Below are positions 16,764 to 25,949 of a stretch of DNA of 64,000 nt, piece by piece (the first letter of the stretch is position 1; every line of letters starts with the position of its first letter). The position numbers and the translations under genes are program-made. The stretch lies in assembly GCF_007858185.1 (NCBI RefSeq), contig NZ_VFES01000021.1, positions 40,706 to 104,705 on the forward strand, given 5' to 3'. Below the pieces are notes generated by a model that saw only the letters and a list, made by a program, of their open reading frames with translations, did not search any database and was not told where the DNA came from. Source of the DNA: Pseudomonas grimontii (GTDB taxonomy: Bacteria > Pseudomonadota > Gammaproteobacteria > Pseudomonadales > Pseudomonadaceae).

Positions 16764-17943
16764 CGGGACGCGTACCCAGGCCCATGGCCTGACGGGCGAA
16801 CCAACGCTTGGCCGGTGGCAACAGGTCCAGGCCCAGCAGGCCCATATTGCGGCCCATGGCGACCAGCGGTTGCGCACTGCCAAACAGCCGCGTGACCTGG
16901 TCGGAGAACCCCACGGTCAACTTCTGATCCATGCGCTGACGTTCGCGATAAGCCTGCAACGTCGCCAGGTCACCCGGTACCGCCGGCCCGGCCAGCAAGA
17001 CCTCGGCCAAGGCGTACGCATCACGCAGGGACAGGTTGAACCCCTGCCCGGCAATCGGGTGCAGGCTGTGGGCGGCATTGCCGAGGATCGCCAGGTGCGA
17101 GCGCACTTGCTCTTCGGCTTCCACCAGGGTCAACGGATACAAATGACGGGCGCCCACTTGCTTGAGGGTGCCCAGGCGGTAGCCGAACACACTCTGCAAT
17201 TCACTCAAGAAGCTGCGCTCATCGAGATTGGCCAGGCGCTGTGCGTCCATGCCGATACGGGTCCACACCAGGGCACAACGGTTGTCCGGCAGCGGCAGCA
17301 GGGCCATGGGGCCTTCATCGGTGAAACGCTCGAACGCTTCGCCGTTGTGGGCCTCGCTCGGGGTGACGTTGGCGATCAGCGCGCTCTGGTTGTACGGGCG
17401 GGTTTTCACGCCAATGCCCAGTTGCTCGCGCAGGCCGGAGCGGCCGCCGTCGGCCAGCACCGCGAGGTCGCACTCCAGCACGGTTTCATCGTTTAGGGTC
17501 AGGCGGTAGCCATCGGGCAACGGCTCCATGCGCGCGACTTCCGCCGGGCAGCGCCAACTCACCACGTCCTGGTCCAGGCCTTGCCACAGGCATTGGCCAA
17601 GCCAGGCGTTTTCCACCACGTAACCGAGGGCCGGCACGCCTTCCTCCATGGCCGACAGCCGCGCGGTGGAGAAGCGCCCACGGTCCGACACATGGATCTG
17701 CTTGATCGGTTCGGCGCGGCGCGAGATCTGTTGCCACAGGCCCAGGCGCTGATAAATCTGCCGGGCGCCGTAGGACAGCGCCGAAGACCGCGCATCGTAG
17801 CTTGGCTGGTAGCTGTCGCCGGGCGCGAAGGGTTCGATCAGCACGATCTTCCAGCCACGCGCCTTGGCCCCGGCCTGCAACGCCAGCGCCAGGCTCGCGC
17901 CCACCAGGCCGCCACCGATAATCGCCAGGTTGACCCGGCTCAT
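16756..17943 (-). CDS. ubiH: 2-polyprenyl-6-methoxyphenol hydroxylase
   Basis: 395 residues. The same flavoprotein fold as the hydroxylase at 15051: LAIIGGGLVGASLALAL at the N-terminus, LAVLADGGRSGLREQ (about 155) and AILGNAAHSLHPIAGQGFN (about 280). UbiH adds the C1 hydroxyl in ubiquinone synthesis. The ATG overlaps the pepP stop (ATGA), and its own end overlaps the DUF4442 start, so the run is translationally coupled. Confidence 0.93.
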   Translation of the reverse strand: MSRVNLAIIGGGLVGASLALALQAGAKARGWKIVLIEPFAPGDSYQPSYDARSSALSYGARQIYQRLGLWQQISRRAEPIKQIHVSDRGRFSTARLSAMEEGVPALGYVVENAWLGQCLWQGLDQDVVSWRCPAEVARMEPLPDGYRLTLNDETVLECDLAVLADGGRSGLREQLGIGVKTRPYNQSALIANVTPSEAHNGEAFERFTDEGPMALLPLPDNRCALVWTRIGMDAQRLANLDERSFLSELQSVFGYRLGTLKQVGARHLYPLTLVEAEEQVRSHLAILGNAAHSLHPIAGQGFNLSLRDAYALAEVLLAGPAVPGDLATLQAYRERQRMDQKLTVGFSDQVTRLFGSAQPLVAMGRNMGLLGLDLLPPAKRWFARQAMGLGTRPDA

Positions 17944-19262
17944 CGGGCAGCCGCCATCAGGGCTTCGATTTCAACGACGCCCTTGGGTGCGCCGCCGGTC
18001 AGAATTTCACAGCCTTGCTTGGTCACCACCACGTCGTCCTCGATGCGTACGCCAATGCCACGCCATTTCTTCGCTACGGTCTGGTTATCCGGCGAAATGT
18101 AGATGCCCGGTTCCACGGTCAACGCCATGCCGACTTCCAGCACACGCCATTCGCCGCCCACCTTGTACTCGCCCACGTCATGCACATCCATCCCCAGCCA
18201 ATGGCCGGCGCGGTGCATATAGAAGGGCTTGTAGGCTTCAATGGCGATCAGCTCGTCGATGTCGCCCTTCAGCAACCCCAGCTTCACCAGCCCGGCAGTG
18301 ATGACCTGCACCGTCGCCTCGTGGGCCTGGTTCCAATGCTTGTTCGGCGCGATCTCGGCAAAGGCGGCTTCCTGGGAAGCCAGCACGATTTCATAGATCG
18401 CCTTCTGTTCCGGTGAAAATTTGCCGTTGACCGGCCAGGTGCGCGTGATGTCGCTGGCGTAGCAGTCGATTTCGCAACCGGCATCGATCAGCACCAGGTC
18501 GCCGTCCTTGAGCACGGCGTCATTCTGCTGGTAATGCAGGATGCAGCTGTTGCGCCCGGCGGCGACGATGGAGCCGTAGGCCGGCATCTTCGCGCCGCCC
18601 TTGCGGAATTCGTAATCCAGTTCGGCTTCCAGGCTGAACTCATGCAAGCCGGCGCGGCTGGCTTGCATCGCCTTCACATGGGCCGCACAGGAAATTCGCG
18701 CAGCCTCGCGCATCACCTTTACTTCCGCCGCCGATTTATACAGGCGCATGTCGTGGAGCAGATGATCCAGGGCAACAAATTCGTTCGGTGGCTGGGCGCC
18801 AAGGTGCGCTTTAGAGCGGATGACGTTGATCCACTCCATCAGGTGCCGATCGAATTCGGCGTTGCTGCCCATGGCCGAGTACACCCGGTCGCGGCCTTCG
18901 ATCAGGCCTGGCAGGATGTCGTCGATATCGGTGATGGGGAAGGCATCGTCGGCGCCAAAGTCACGGATTGCGCCTTCGGTGCCGGCACGCAGGCCGTCCC
19001 ACAACTCGCGCTCGGCGTTGCGTTCGCGGCAGAACAGCACGTACTCGCCATGCTGGCGGCCGGGCATCAGCACGATCACAGCTTCCGGTTCGGGGAAACC
19101 GCTCAGGTACTGGAAGTCGCTGTCCTGGCGGTAGACGTGCTCCACATCGCGATTGCGGATAGCCACGGCGGCGGCCGGCAGGATCGCGATGCTGTTGGGT
19201 TCCATCTGCGCCATGAGCGCCTTGCGGCGCCGGGTGTATTCCGCTTTGGGGATATGGATCAT
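17940..19262 (-). CDS. pepP: Xaa-Pro aminopeptidase II
   Basis: 440 residues. A creatinase-like N-terminal domain (about 1-170) is followed by the pita-bread metalloprotease domain. Metal ligands are visible in DAGCEIDCYASDITR (two Asp, near 260), HRAGHWLGMDVHD (His, near 355), TVEPGIYIS (Glu) and GVRIEDDVVVT (Glu). It removes N-terminal residues before proline. The gene follows ygfB by 20 nt and overlaps ubiH by 4 nt; the pairing of pepP with ubiH and ygfB is conserved in gamma-proteobacteria. Confidence 0.96.
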   Translation of the reverse strand: MIHIPKAEYTRRRKALMAQMEPNSIAILPAAAVAIRNRDVEHVYRQDSDFQYLSGFPEPEAVIVLMPGRQHGEYVLFCRERNAERELWDGLRAGTEGAIRDFGADDAFPITDIDDILPGLIEGRDRVYSAMGSNAEFDRHLMEWINVIRSKAHLGAQPPNEFVALDHLLHDMRLYKSAAEVKVMREAARISCAAHVKAMQASRAGLHEFSLEAELDYEFRKGGAKMPAYGSIVAAGRNSCILHYQQNDAVLKDGDLVLIDAGCEIDCYASDITRTWPVNGKFSPEQKAIYEIVLASQEAAFAEIAPNKHWNQAHEATVQVITAGLVKLGLLKGDIDELIAIEAYKPFYMHRAGHWLGMDVHDVGEYKVGGEWRVLEVGMALTVEPGIYISPDNQTVAKKWRGIGVRIEDDVVVTKQGCEILTGGAPKGVVEIEALMAAAR

Positions 19263-19282
19263 GGGCAGATTGGCTTCCTTTC

Positions 19283-19840
19283 TTAGTGCAGCGAAGGCTT
19301 GGGTGCGGCAGGCTCAGCGGACTTCTTGGTCTCGGTGAACAGCAGCAACGGCGCGACGCGCAGGTATTCCATGACTTCCATGTAGTCGCCTTCGCCGTCT
19401 TCGGACTCTTCCAGGGCATCTTGCACCTGGGAGATGGCCGCCAGGTCCTGCAGCACTTCCTTGGCGTCGGTGCTCAGTTCAAGGCCACCAGCATTCACGC
19501 CGAAACCGTGGAGGAAGCCCTGGCACCATTGGCCCAGTGCGGCGGCGCGTTCGGTGAGCGGTGCATCGTCGGTCGGCAGCAGCAGGACCACGGTGACGTC
19601 GTCACCGGTCAGCTCGCCCTTGACCATCTCTTGCAGGCCGATCAGCGCGTTACGCACGTTTTCGGTCGGTTCGGTTTCCAGCAGCTCGGCCACATCGGCC
19701 AGCCAGTTGTCGGCATCAAAGCCAACGCCGGTGCAGCTGCGGCCGAGCAGCACGCCGTGCAGTTCGGCAGGCGAGCAAGGATGACCGCTGGTGCTCAGCA
19801 GTTTGGAAAAAGCATCGTACGGGGAGTTCTGAATGGGCAT
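19283..19840 (-). CDS. ygfB: UPF0149 / YgfB family protein
   Basis: 185 residues, all helical, with the family N-terminus (PYDAFSKLLSTSG, then SPAELHGVLLGRSCTG) and the central LGQWCQGFLHGFG block. It is the first gene of the ygfB-pepP-ubiH run and diverges from the coiled-coil/zapA pair. In P. aeruginosa a YgfB homologue has been linked to repression of the ampDh3 amidase gene and beta-lactam tolerance (from memory); the same role here is inference. Confidence 0.92.
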   Translation of the reverse strand: MPIQNSPYDAFSKLLSTSGHPCSPAELHGVLLGRSCTGVGFDADNWLADVAELLETEPTENVRNALIGLQEMVKGELTGDDVTVVLLLPTDDAPLTERAAALGQWCQGFLHGFGVNAGGLELSTDAKEVLQDLAAISQVQDALEESEDGEGDYMEVMEYLRVAPLLLFTETKKSAEPAAPKPSLH

Positions 19841-19978
19841 GGTGAGCTAGGCGCCAGACGGCGCAATGTCTAGAATGGAGCGCTGTATCCTAGCACCGGC
19901 AGACGTACCAAGACTATCAAGGGCGTCAGATCGTTTATCCTGCAGTTGCCATTCATCAGACAAATCCAGTGGAACCCA

Positions 19979-20188
19979 ATGGAAGACACCGACCTGCAAG
20001 CGCTGATGGCCAGACTCGAATTGCTAATTACTCGGGTCGAGCAACTTAAGAGCCAAAACGGACTCCTATTAGCTCAGGAAAAGACCTGGCGCGAGGAACG
20101 CGCTCACCTCATTGAAAAAAACGAAATCGCCCGGCGTAAGGTCGAATCGATGATTTCGCGCCTGAAGGCCCTGGAGCAAGACTCATGA
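19979..20188 (+). CDS. TIGR02449 small coiled-coil protein (ZapB-like)
   Basis: 69 residues from ATG at 19979 (MEDTDLQALMARLELLITRV). Almost the whole chain is a heptad-rich coiled coil (LMARLELLITRVEQLKSQ, then ARRKVESMISRLKALE). It overlaps zapA by 4 nt (ATGA). The size, fold and coupling to zapA suggest a ZapB-like division-ring factor, which is inference. The upstream 138 nt are shared with the divergent ygfB. Confidence 0.85.
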   Translation: MEDTDLQALMARLELLITRVEQLKSQNGLLLAQEKTWREERAHLIEKNEIARRKVESMISRLKALEQDS

Positions 20189-20502
20189 GTTCAAGCAATA
20201 GCGTCACCGTGCAGATCCTCGACAAAGAATATTCGATCATCTGCCCACAGGAAGAGCGCAGCAACCTGGTGAGCGCCGCCCGCTACCTGGACGGCAAGAT
20301 GCGTGAAATCCGCAGCAGCGGCAAAGTGATCGGCGCCGATCGCATCGCCGTGATGGCCGCGCTGAACATTACCCACGATCTGCTGCATAAGCAGGAGCGC
20401 CCTGACGTACAGGCCAGCGGGTCGACACGCGAGCAGGTGCGTGACCTGCTCGAACGCGTCGATCTGGTGCTTTCCAGCGACTCAGAGGCACCCAAGGGCT
20501 GA
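20185..20502 (+). CDS. zapA: cell division protein ZapA
   Basis: 105 residues. The N-terminal globular part (SVTVQILDKEYSIICPQEE) and C-terminal helix with KMREIRSSGKVIGADRIAVM are typical of ZapA, which crosslinks FtsZ filaments at mid-cell. It is coupled to the preceding coiled-coil gene and followed at once by 6S RNA, the usual gamma-proteobacterial arrangement zapA-ssrS-ygfA. Confidence 0.95.
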   Translation: MSSSNSVTVQILDKEYSIICPQEERSNLVSAARYLDGKMREIRSSGKVIGADRIAVMAALNITHDLLHKQERPDVQASGSTREQVRDLLERVDLVLSSDSEAPKG

Positions 20503-20532
20503 TTGCCGCGACTGTTTAAGGTATACTCGCCC

Positions 20533-20712
20533 CACTCCCTGGCGTGTTTGCCAGTCGGCGATGTCCCTGAGCCGATTCGCACTACCCTGGAAGTTGCACG
20601 TTGGGCTGGTGTGCATGTCCGCTAGACGGAAAGCCTTAAAGCCTACTGCATCTTCCACCTTGAACTTTCGGGTTCAAGGGCTAAGTCGACAGCGGCTCTG
20701 TCGGGGAGCCTG
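20533..20712 (+). ncRNA. ssrS: 6S RNA (ends approximate)
   Basis: The roughly 180-nt non-coding stretch between zapA and the 5-formyl-THF cyclo-ligase gene is the conserved site of ssrS. A TATACT -10 lies at 20522-20527 with CTGATT 17 nt upstream, placing the 5' end near 20533. The 5' CUCCC can pair with GGGAG near 20703-20707 to close the long stem, and the internal region (GTTGGGCTGGTGTGCAT) lies where the regulatory bubble is expected. 6S RNA mimics an open promoter and binds sigma70 RNA polymerase in stationary phase. Confidence 0.82.
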
Positions 20713-20724
20713 AATTCCAGAACT

Positions 20725-20754
20725 CAATGCCAGTCCCCGGACTGGCATTGTTTT
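20725..20754 (+). terminator. hairpin with short T-run downstream of 6S RNA
   Basis: CAATGCCAGTCC (20725-20736) pairs with 20739-20750, followed by TTTT at 20751-20754, 15 nt before the cyclo-ligase ATG. It may end or attenuate the 6S precursor; ygfA is often co-transcribed with ssrS, so partial read-through is likely. Confidence 0.7.
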
Positions 20755-20768
20755 ATGAGCCGAAAACC

Positions 20769-21398
20769 ATGAACGAACCTGCGCCGCTTTCCCGTCCGCA
20801 CCTTCGACGCATGTTGCGCAAAGCTCGCCGCGCCCTCACGCCGAGCGAGCAGCGCCAGGCCGCCCACGGCCTGTATCGGCAATTGGCGCAGCACCCGCTG
20901 TTTCGCCGGGCCAAACATATTTCCTTGTATCTACCGACGGACGGTGAAATTGATCCGCGCCTGCTGCTGCGCGCGGCACAGCGCCGGGGCAAGGCCACTT
21001 ACCTGCCGGTGCTCAGCGCCTGGCCACGGACCAAGATGGTGTTTCAGCGCGTGAAGCCTGGGGAAAAGTTGCTGCCCAACCGCTTTCGCATTCTGGAGCC
21101 ACGGGTCAATGCCAGGCGCCAGCGCAAGGTGTGGGCGCTGGATCTGGTGTTGCTGCCGTTGGTGGGGTTCGATGATGCAGGTGGCCGCCTGGGCATGGGC
21201 GGCGGTTTCTACGACCGCAGCCTCGCCTACCTGGCGCGTCGCCAGGGCTGGCGCAAGCCGACACTGCTGGGCCTGGCCCATGAATGTCAGAAGGTCGATC
21301 GATTGGCACAGGCCAGCTGGGATGTGCCATTGGCTGGCACCATCACCGACAAGCAGTGGTATGTCGCAGAAACGCCGCTGGAAGCCGCGGCGCCTTGA
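20769..21398 (+). CDS. ygfA: 5-formyltetrahydrofolate cyclo-ligase
   Basis: 209 residues from ATG at 20769. It converts 5-formyl-THF to 5,10-methenyl-THF with ATP. The family blocks are present: basic N-terminal RPHLRRMLRKARRAL, ISLYLPTDGEIDPR, and the ATP/folate loop VGFDDAGGRLGMGGGFYDRS (about 142-161). It sits downstream of ssrS as in enterobacteria, where read-through yields a ygfA transcript. Confidence 0.94.
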   Translation: MNEPAPLSRPHLRRMLRKARRALTPSEQRQAAHGLYRQLAQHPLFRRAKHISLYLPTDGEIDPRLLLRAAQRRGKATYLPVLSAWPRTKMVFQRVKPGEKLLPNRFRILEPRVNARRQRKVWALDLVLLPLVGFDDAGGRLGMGGGFYDRSLAYLARRQGWRKPTLLGLAHECQKVDRLAQASWDVPLAGTITDKQWYVAETPLEAAAP

Positions 21399-21405
21399 AG
21401 AAGGG

Positions 21406-21555
21406 TTAACGCTTGAAAGGTTGCGGCTGCTGCTGAGCCAGTTCAACCGGCGCATCGGTCTTGTTCGACCACAAGCTTTGCGCATACCCGGTGGTCACGA
21501 CGCCCAGACCAAATAAAATCACCAATATCCATAGTAAATCCGGTTTACGTTGCAT
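21406..21555 (-). CDS. 49-aa small single-helix membrane protein
   Basis: ATG at 21555 opens a 49-codon frame ending TAA at 21406. MQRKPDLLWILVILFGLGVV gives two basic residues then one membrane helix, with cytoplasmic N-terminus predicted; the tail is polar and Gln/Pro rich (VELAQQQPQPFKR). A strong purine tract (AAGGGGGGC) lies 7 nt before the start. It converges on ygfA with 7 nt between stops. It is well formed and probably a conserved Pseudomonas small protein, but I cannot name a family. Confidence 0.72.
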   Translation of the reverse strand: MQRKPDLLWILVILFGLGVVTTGYAQSLWSNKTDAPVELAQQQPQPFKR

Positions 21556-21750
21556 CGATTGCCCCCCTTCAGGCACCTCGTACACGATGACAACAACGTT
21601 CCAAGGTAGTCCGTTGCAGCTGCGTCAAGCTTAAAATCCCGGCATTCTGCGATAACGTGAACCAACACGCAAACCTTGACGCCAACCGACTGTCGGTTTG
21701 TCATCAAATTGCCTGACAACTTGCCCACTGCCTTTTTCAGGAGCGCAAAA

Positions 21751-22200
21751 ATGGCCTACTGGCTGATGAAATCCGAGCCCGACGAACTCTCCATCAACGG
21801 CCTGGAAAAGCTTGGCGAAGCGCGCTGGGACGGGGTGCGCAACTACCAGGCACGCAACTTCCTGCGCGCCATGGCGGTGGGTGACCAATTTTTCTTCTAC
21901 CACTCCAGTTGCCCCGAGCCGGGCATTGCCGGCATCGGCAAAATCATCGAAGCCGCCTACCCCGACCCTACCGCGCTGGAGTCGGACAGCCATTACTTCG
22001 ACGCCAAGGCCAGCCCGGAGAAAAACCCGTGGAGTGCGATCAACGTCGCGCACGTCCAGACCTTTCCCAAGGTGCTGGGCCTGGGCTACCTGAAACAGCA
22101 AACCGCCCTCGCCGAATTGCCATTGGTACAAAAAGGCAGTCGTCTTTCCGTGATGGCGGTCACGCCAGCGCAATGGGCCGTGATCATGGATCTGCTTTAA
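21751..22200 (+). CDS. EVE domain protein
   Basis: 149 residues from ATG at 21751 (CAGGAG site). MAYWLMKSEPDELSINGL, RWDGVRNYQARNFLRAMAVGD (shown in part), FFYHSSCPEPGIAGIGKI and HYFDAKASPEKNPW are the EVE/thymocyte-nuclear-protein-1 signatures. EVE is a PUA/YTH-like fold that reads modified bases; bacterial single-domain copies are widespread and their ligand is mostly unproven. It diverges from the 49-aa membrane protein. Confidence 0.92.
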   Translation: MAYWLMKSEPDELSINGLEKLGEARWDGVRNYQARNFLRAMAVGDQFFFYHSSCPEPGIAGIGKIIEAAYPDPTALESDSHYFDAKASPEKNPWSAINVAHVQTFPKVLGLGYLKQQTALAELPLVQKGSRLSVMAVTPAQWAVIMDLL

Positions 22201-22269
22201 CTGACCGGAATCAAAACCCTCCAGGGCAAAACCGGTCACACTGGGTCGTTAATGCCGCAGGAAGCAGCC

Positions 22270-23235
22270 ATGTCGACGAATCATCACACCTCCCGCGTTT
22301 TCGCTATCGCGTTGATCGCTCTGTTAGTGGGCGCTGGCGGCTTTGGTTACTGGCGCTCCACCCAGGATCGCTTGCCCGACGGCCTGAGCATGGGCAATGG
22401 CCGCCTGGAATCCACCGAAGTGCAGATTGCCGCCAAGATCCCCGGGCGCCTGGCCGAGGTGCGGGTGGATGAAGGTGACAAGGTGCTCAAGGGCCAACTG
22501 CTGGCGCGCATGGACACCCGCACCCTGGAAGCCCAACGCGCCCAGGCCGAAGCTGAAGTACTGCGTGCCAAGGAAAATTTCGCCGCCGCAGAAGCCAATG
22601 TGCAACTGCGCCAAAGCGAGCAACTGCTGGCCCATCAGGAACTCAAGCGCACCCAGGAGCTGTACAAGCGCGGCTTTGCCAGTAGCCAGTTGATCGACCA
22701 ACAGCAGGCCCGCCAGAACACCGGCAACGCCGCCGTGATCGCAGCGCAAGCCCAGGTCAATTCGGTAAAGGCCGCCATCGGTGCCGCACAGGCTCAAGTC
22801 GCCCAGCTCACCAGCGAAATCGATGACAGCAGCCTGCGCGCGCCCATCGACGGGATTATCCAACTGCGCCTGGCCGAGCCCGGCGAGGTCCTCGGTGCCG
22901 GCGGGCGCGTGCTGTTGCTGATCGATCCCGAGGATCAGTACATGAACCTCTACCTGCCCGCCTCCGTCACCGGTCGCCTGACGGTGGGCAGTGACGCACG
23001 CATCCTGCTCGATGCCCTGCCCCAGCAGCCGCTGCCGGCCAAGATCAGTTTTGTCGCCGCCAAGTCGCAGTTCACCCCCAAGGAAGTGGAAACCCGCGAC
23101 GAACGACAAAAACTGGTATTTCGCGTCAAGCTGCGCCTGACCCAACCCAGCGCCGTGCCCCAGGCCAAACCGGGCATGCCCGGCGCCGGCTACGTGCGCA
23201 TGGCTGATATCGACTGGCCGGCCAACCTGCAATGA
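22270..23235 (+). CDS. HlyD-family periplasmic adaptor (YhiI-like)
   Basis: 321 residues from ATG at 22270, preferred over the ATG at 22252 because CAGGAAG lies 8 nt before it. One N-terminal membrane helix (about 11-29) is followed by a biotinyl-lipoyl half (VQIAAKIPGRLAEVRVDEGD), a helical hairpin (about 85-180), and the second lipoyl half with LRAPIDGIIQLRLAEPGEVL. It links an inner-membrane exporter to an outer-membrane channel. It overlaps the next ABC gene by 4 nt (ATGA), as in the E. coli yhiI-rbbA-yhhJ cluster. Confidence 0.92.
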   Translation: MSTNHHTSRVFAIALIALLVGAGGFGYWRSTQDRLPDGLSMGNGRLESTEVQIAAKIPGRLAEVRVDEGDKVLKGQLLARMDTRTLEAQRAQAEAEVLRAKENFAAAEANVQLRQSEQLLAHQELKRTQELYKRGFASSQLIDQQQARQNTGNAAVIAAQAQVNSVKAAIGAAQAQVAQLTSEIDDSSLRAPIDGIIQLRLAEPGEVLGAGGRVLLLIDPEDQYMNLYLPASVTGRLTVGSDARILLDALPQQPLPAKISFVAAKSQFTPKEVETRDERQKLVFRVKLRLTQPSAVPQAKPGMPGAGYVRMADIDWPANLQ

Positions 23236-25949
23236 CCGACCTGGCGCTGCACGCCACCGGCATCAATCACCGTTACGGCAAGCAGCAGGCCTTGATCGAC
23301 ATCGCCTTCAGCCTGCCCACCGGCACGCGCTGCGGACTGATCGGCCCGGATGGGGCGGGCAAGTCGAGCCTGTTGGGGTTGATCGCTGGGGTTAAAAAGC
23401 TCCAGGACGGCCAACTGGAGGTGCTCGGCGGCGCCATCCAGGACCGTCGTCACCGCAACAGCCTGTACCCGCGCATCGCCTTCATGCCCCAGGGCCTGGG
23501 CGGCAACCTGTACCCCGAACTGTCCATCAGCGAAAACATCCGCTTCTTTGCCACGCTGTTCGGCCTGTCCAAAGCCGACTGCGACCAGCGCATGCACAAC
23601 TTGCTGCTGGCCACCGACCTCGCGCGCTTCGCCGAGCGCCCGGCCGGCAAACTCTCCGGTGGCATGAAGCAGAAGCTCGGCCTGTGCTGCGCGCTGATCC
23701 ACGACCCGGACTTGTTGATCCTCGACGAACCCACCACCGGCGTCGACCCGCTGTCGCGGCGGCGCTTCTGGGAACTGGTCGAGACCGTACGCAGCGAGCG
23801 CCCGCAACTGACGCTGCTGGTGGCCACGGCCTACATGGAAGAAGCCGAGCAATTCGAACATTGCCTGATGCTTGACCGTGGCAAGCTGATCGCCGACGGG
23901 CTCAGCAGTGATCTGGCGGCAGCGACCCCCAGCGGCAAACTGGATGAGGCCTTCACCCACTTCCAGGGCGACAGCGCCCATGACAACCAGCCGCTGGTGA
24001 TCCCGCCAAGGGAAAACGCCAACACCGATATCGCCATCGAAGCCCACGACCTGACCCTGCGCTTCGGGGACTTCACGGCGGTGAACAAGGTCAGTTTTGC
24101 CATCGGCCGTGGCGAGATCTTCGGCTTCCTCGGCTCCAACGGTTGCGGCAAGACCACCACCATGAAAGTCCTCACCGGGCTGATGCCGGCCACTGAAGGC
24201 AGCGCCACGCTGCTGGGCAACCCGGTGAACGCCAAGGACCTGGCCACCCGCAAGCGCGTAGGTTTCATGTCGCAAAGCTTCTCGCTGTATGGCGAGCTCA
24301 GCGTGCGCCAGAACCTGGTGCTGCATGCACAACTGTTCGATTTGCCCAAGGCCGACAGCGGCCCGCGCATCGATGAACTGATCCAGCGCTTCGACCTCGG
24401 TGAAGTGGCCGAGCAGCCGTCCGGGGAGCTGCCCCTCGGCCTGCGCCAACGCTTGTCATTGGCCGTGGCGGTGCTGCATCGCCCGGAAGTGTTGATCCTC
24501 GATGAGCCCACCTCGGGCGTCGACCCAGCAGCGCGGGATGATTTCTGGCGGCTGTTGATCGAGTTGTCCCGCGAACAAGGGGTGACGATCTTCCTGTCCA
24601 CCCATTTCATGAATGAAGCCCAGCGCTGTGACCGCATCTCCTTGATGCATGCCGGCAAGGTACTCGCCTGCGACACGCCGGACGCACTGCAACGGCAGTT
24701 CAACGGCGACACCCTGGAAGCCGCGTTCGTCACCTGCCTGGAGCACGCCCAAGGCGATGCCGAACCCGCCCCGCCCGCCAAAACCGTCAGCGAAACCCAT
24801 GCGCCGCCCATCAGCAAGCGTGGTTTCAGCCTGTCCCGCCTGTTGGCCGTGGCCAGCCGCGAAGGCAAGGAGTTGCTGCGCGACAAAGTGCGCATGGCCT
24901 TCGCCCTGCTCGGCGCGATGTTCATGATGGTGATCTTCGGCTACGGCATTTCCCTGGACGTGGAAAACCTCGCCTTCGCCGTCTACGACCAGGACCAGAC
25001 GCCACAAAGCCGCACCTACCTGGAAGCCTTCCGCAGCTCGCGCTACTTCGCCGAGCAGGCGCCGATCCAGGATGCCAATGAATTGCACCGACGCCTGCAA
25101 CGCTCGGAAATCAAACTGGCCCTGGAGATCCCGCCCGGCTTTGGTCGCGATCTCTATGCCGGTCGCCAACCCACCGTGGCCGCGTGGCTCGATGGCGGCA
25201 TGCCGTTTCGTGCGGAAACCAGCCGCAACTATGTGGAGGCGGTGCACCAAGGCAACCTGCAGCAACTGGCTGAACTGAGCAGCCAACCCCGCAGCAACCA
25301 GGCCGCCGCCAAGCTCGAAACTCGTTTTCGTTATAACCAGGACGTGGTCAGCGTGAACGCCATCGGCCCGGGCGTGATGGCACTGATCCTGGCGTTTATC
25401 CCGGCGATGCTCACCGCCCTGGGCATCGTGCGCGAGAAAGAATTGGGCTCGATCACCAACTTCTACGCCACACCGCTGACGCGCCTGGAGTTTCTGTTGG
25501 GCAAGCAGGCTCCCTACCTGGCCGTGAGTCTGGTCAACCTGGCGCTGCTGGTGGCGATGAATCGCTGGCTGTTCGGCGTACCGTTCAAGGGCAGCGGCCT
25601 GACGTTGGCGTTTGGCGGGCTGCTGTATGTACTGGCCACCACCAGCATGGGCCTGTTGATTTCCGCGTTCACCCGCACCCAGATCGCGGCGATCCTCGGC
25701 ACCATGATCATCACCAGCCTGCCAACCATCCAGTTTTCCGGGCTGATCGTGCCGCGCTCGTCCCTGGAAGGCGCCGCTGCCTTGATGGGCACGCTGTTTC
25801 CGGCCGGGCACTTTTTGGATATTGCCGTGGGCACCTTCACCAAGGCCCTGGATCTGCGCCAGTTGTGGCCACAATGCCTGGCGCTGTTCGGCTTCTTTAT
25901 CGGGTTCACCGGGTTGAGCCTGGTCATGCTCAAGAAGCAGGAGGCCTGA
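23232..25949 (+). CDS. rbbA: double ATPase-permease fusion, RbbA (YhiH) type
   Basis: 905 residues: nucleotide-binding domain 1 (about 1-235; Walker A GPDGAGKS, signature LSGGMKQK, Walker B LLILDEPTTG), domain 2 (about 268-500; Walker A GSNGCGKT, Walker B VLILDEPTSG) and an ABC-2 permease (about 545-905) with six helices. The second domain has PLGLRQR instead of LSGGQ, as I recall for E. coli RbbA, so one ATP site is probably degenerate. RbbA was described as a ribosome-bound ATPase; the adaptor and permease partners argue for export here. The substrate is unknown. Confidence 0.92.
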   Translation: MTDLALHATGINHRYGKQQALIDIAFSLPTGTRCGLIGPDGAGKSSLLGLIAGVKKLQDGQLEVLGGAIQDRRHRNSLYPRIAFMPQGLGGNLYPELSISENIRFFATLFGLSKADCDQRMHNLLLATDLARFAERPAGKLSGGMKQKLGLCCALIHDPDLLILDEPTTGVDPLSRRRFWELVETVRSERPQLTLLVATAYMEEAEQFEHCLMLDRGKLIADGLSSDLAAATPSGKLDEAFTHFQGDSAHDNQPLVIPPRENANTDIAIEAHDLTLRFGDFTAVNKVSFAIGRGEIFGFLGSNGCGKTTTMKVLTGLMPATEGSATLLGNPVNAKDLATRKRVGFMSQSFSLYGELSVRQNLVLHAQLFDLPKADSGPRIDELIQRFDLGEVAEQPSGELPLGLRQRLSLAVAVLHRPEVLILDEPTSGVDPAARDDFWRLLIELSREQGVTIFLSTHFMNEAQRCDRISLMHAGKVLACDTPDALQRQFNGDTLEAAFVTCLEHAQGDAEPAPPAKTVSETHAPPISKRGFSLSRLLAVASREGKELLRDKVRMAFALLGAMFMMVIFGYGISLDVENLAFAVYDQDQTPQSRTYLEAFRSSRYFAEQAPIQDANELHRRLQRSEIKLALEIPPGFGRDLYAGRQPTVAAWLDGGMPFRAETSRNYVEAVHQGNLQQLAELSSQPRSNQAAAKLETRFRYNQDVVSVNAIGPGVMALILAFIPAMLTALGIVREKELGSITNFYATPLTRLEFLLGKQAPYLAVSLVNLALLVAMNRWLFGVPFKGSGLTLAFGGLLYVLATTSMGLLISAFTRTQIAAILGTMIITSLPTIQFSGLIVPRSSLEGAAALMGTLFPAGHFLDIAVGTFTKALDLRQLWPQCLALFGFFIGFTGLSLVMLKKQEA

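Noticed and set aside
14919..16895. 658-codon plus-strand frame across the FAD hydroxylase and DUF4442 genes
   Set aside because: Antisense to two genes with intact flavin and hot-dog motifs; no recognisable domain.
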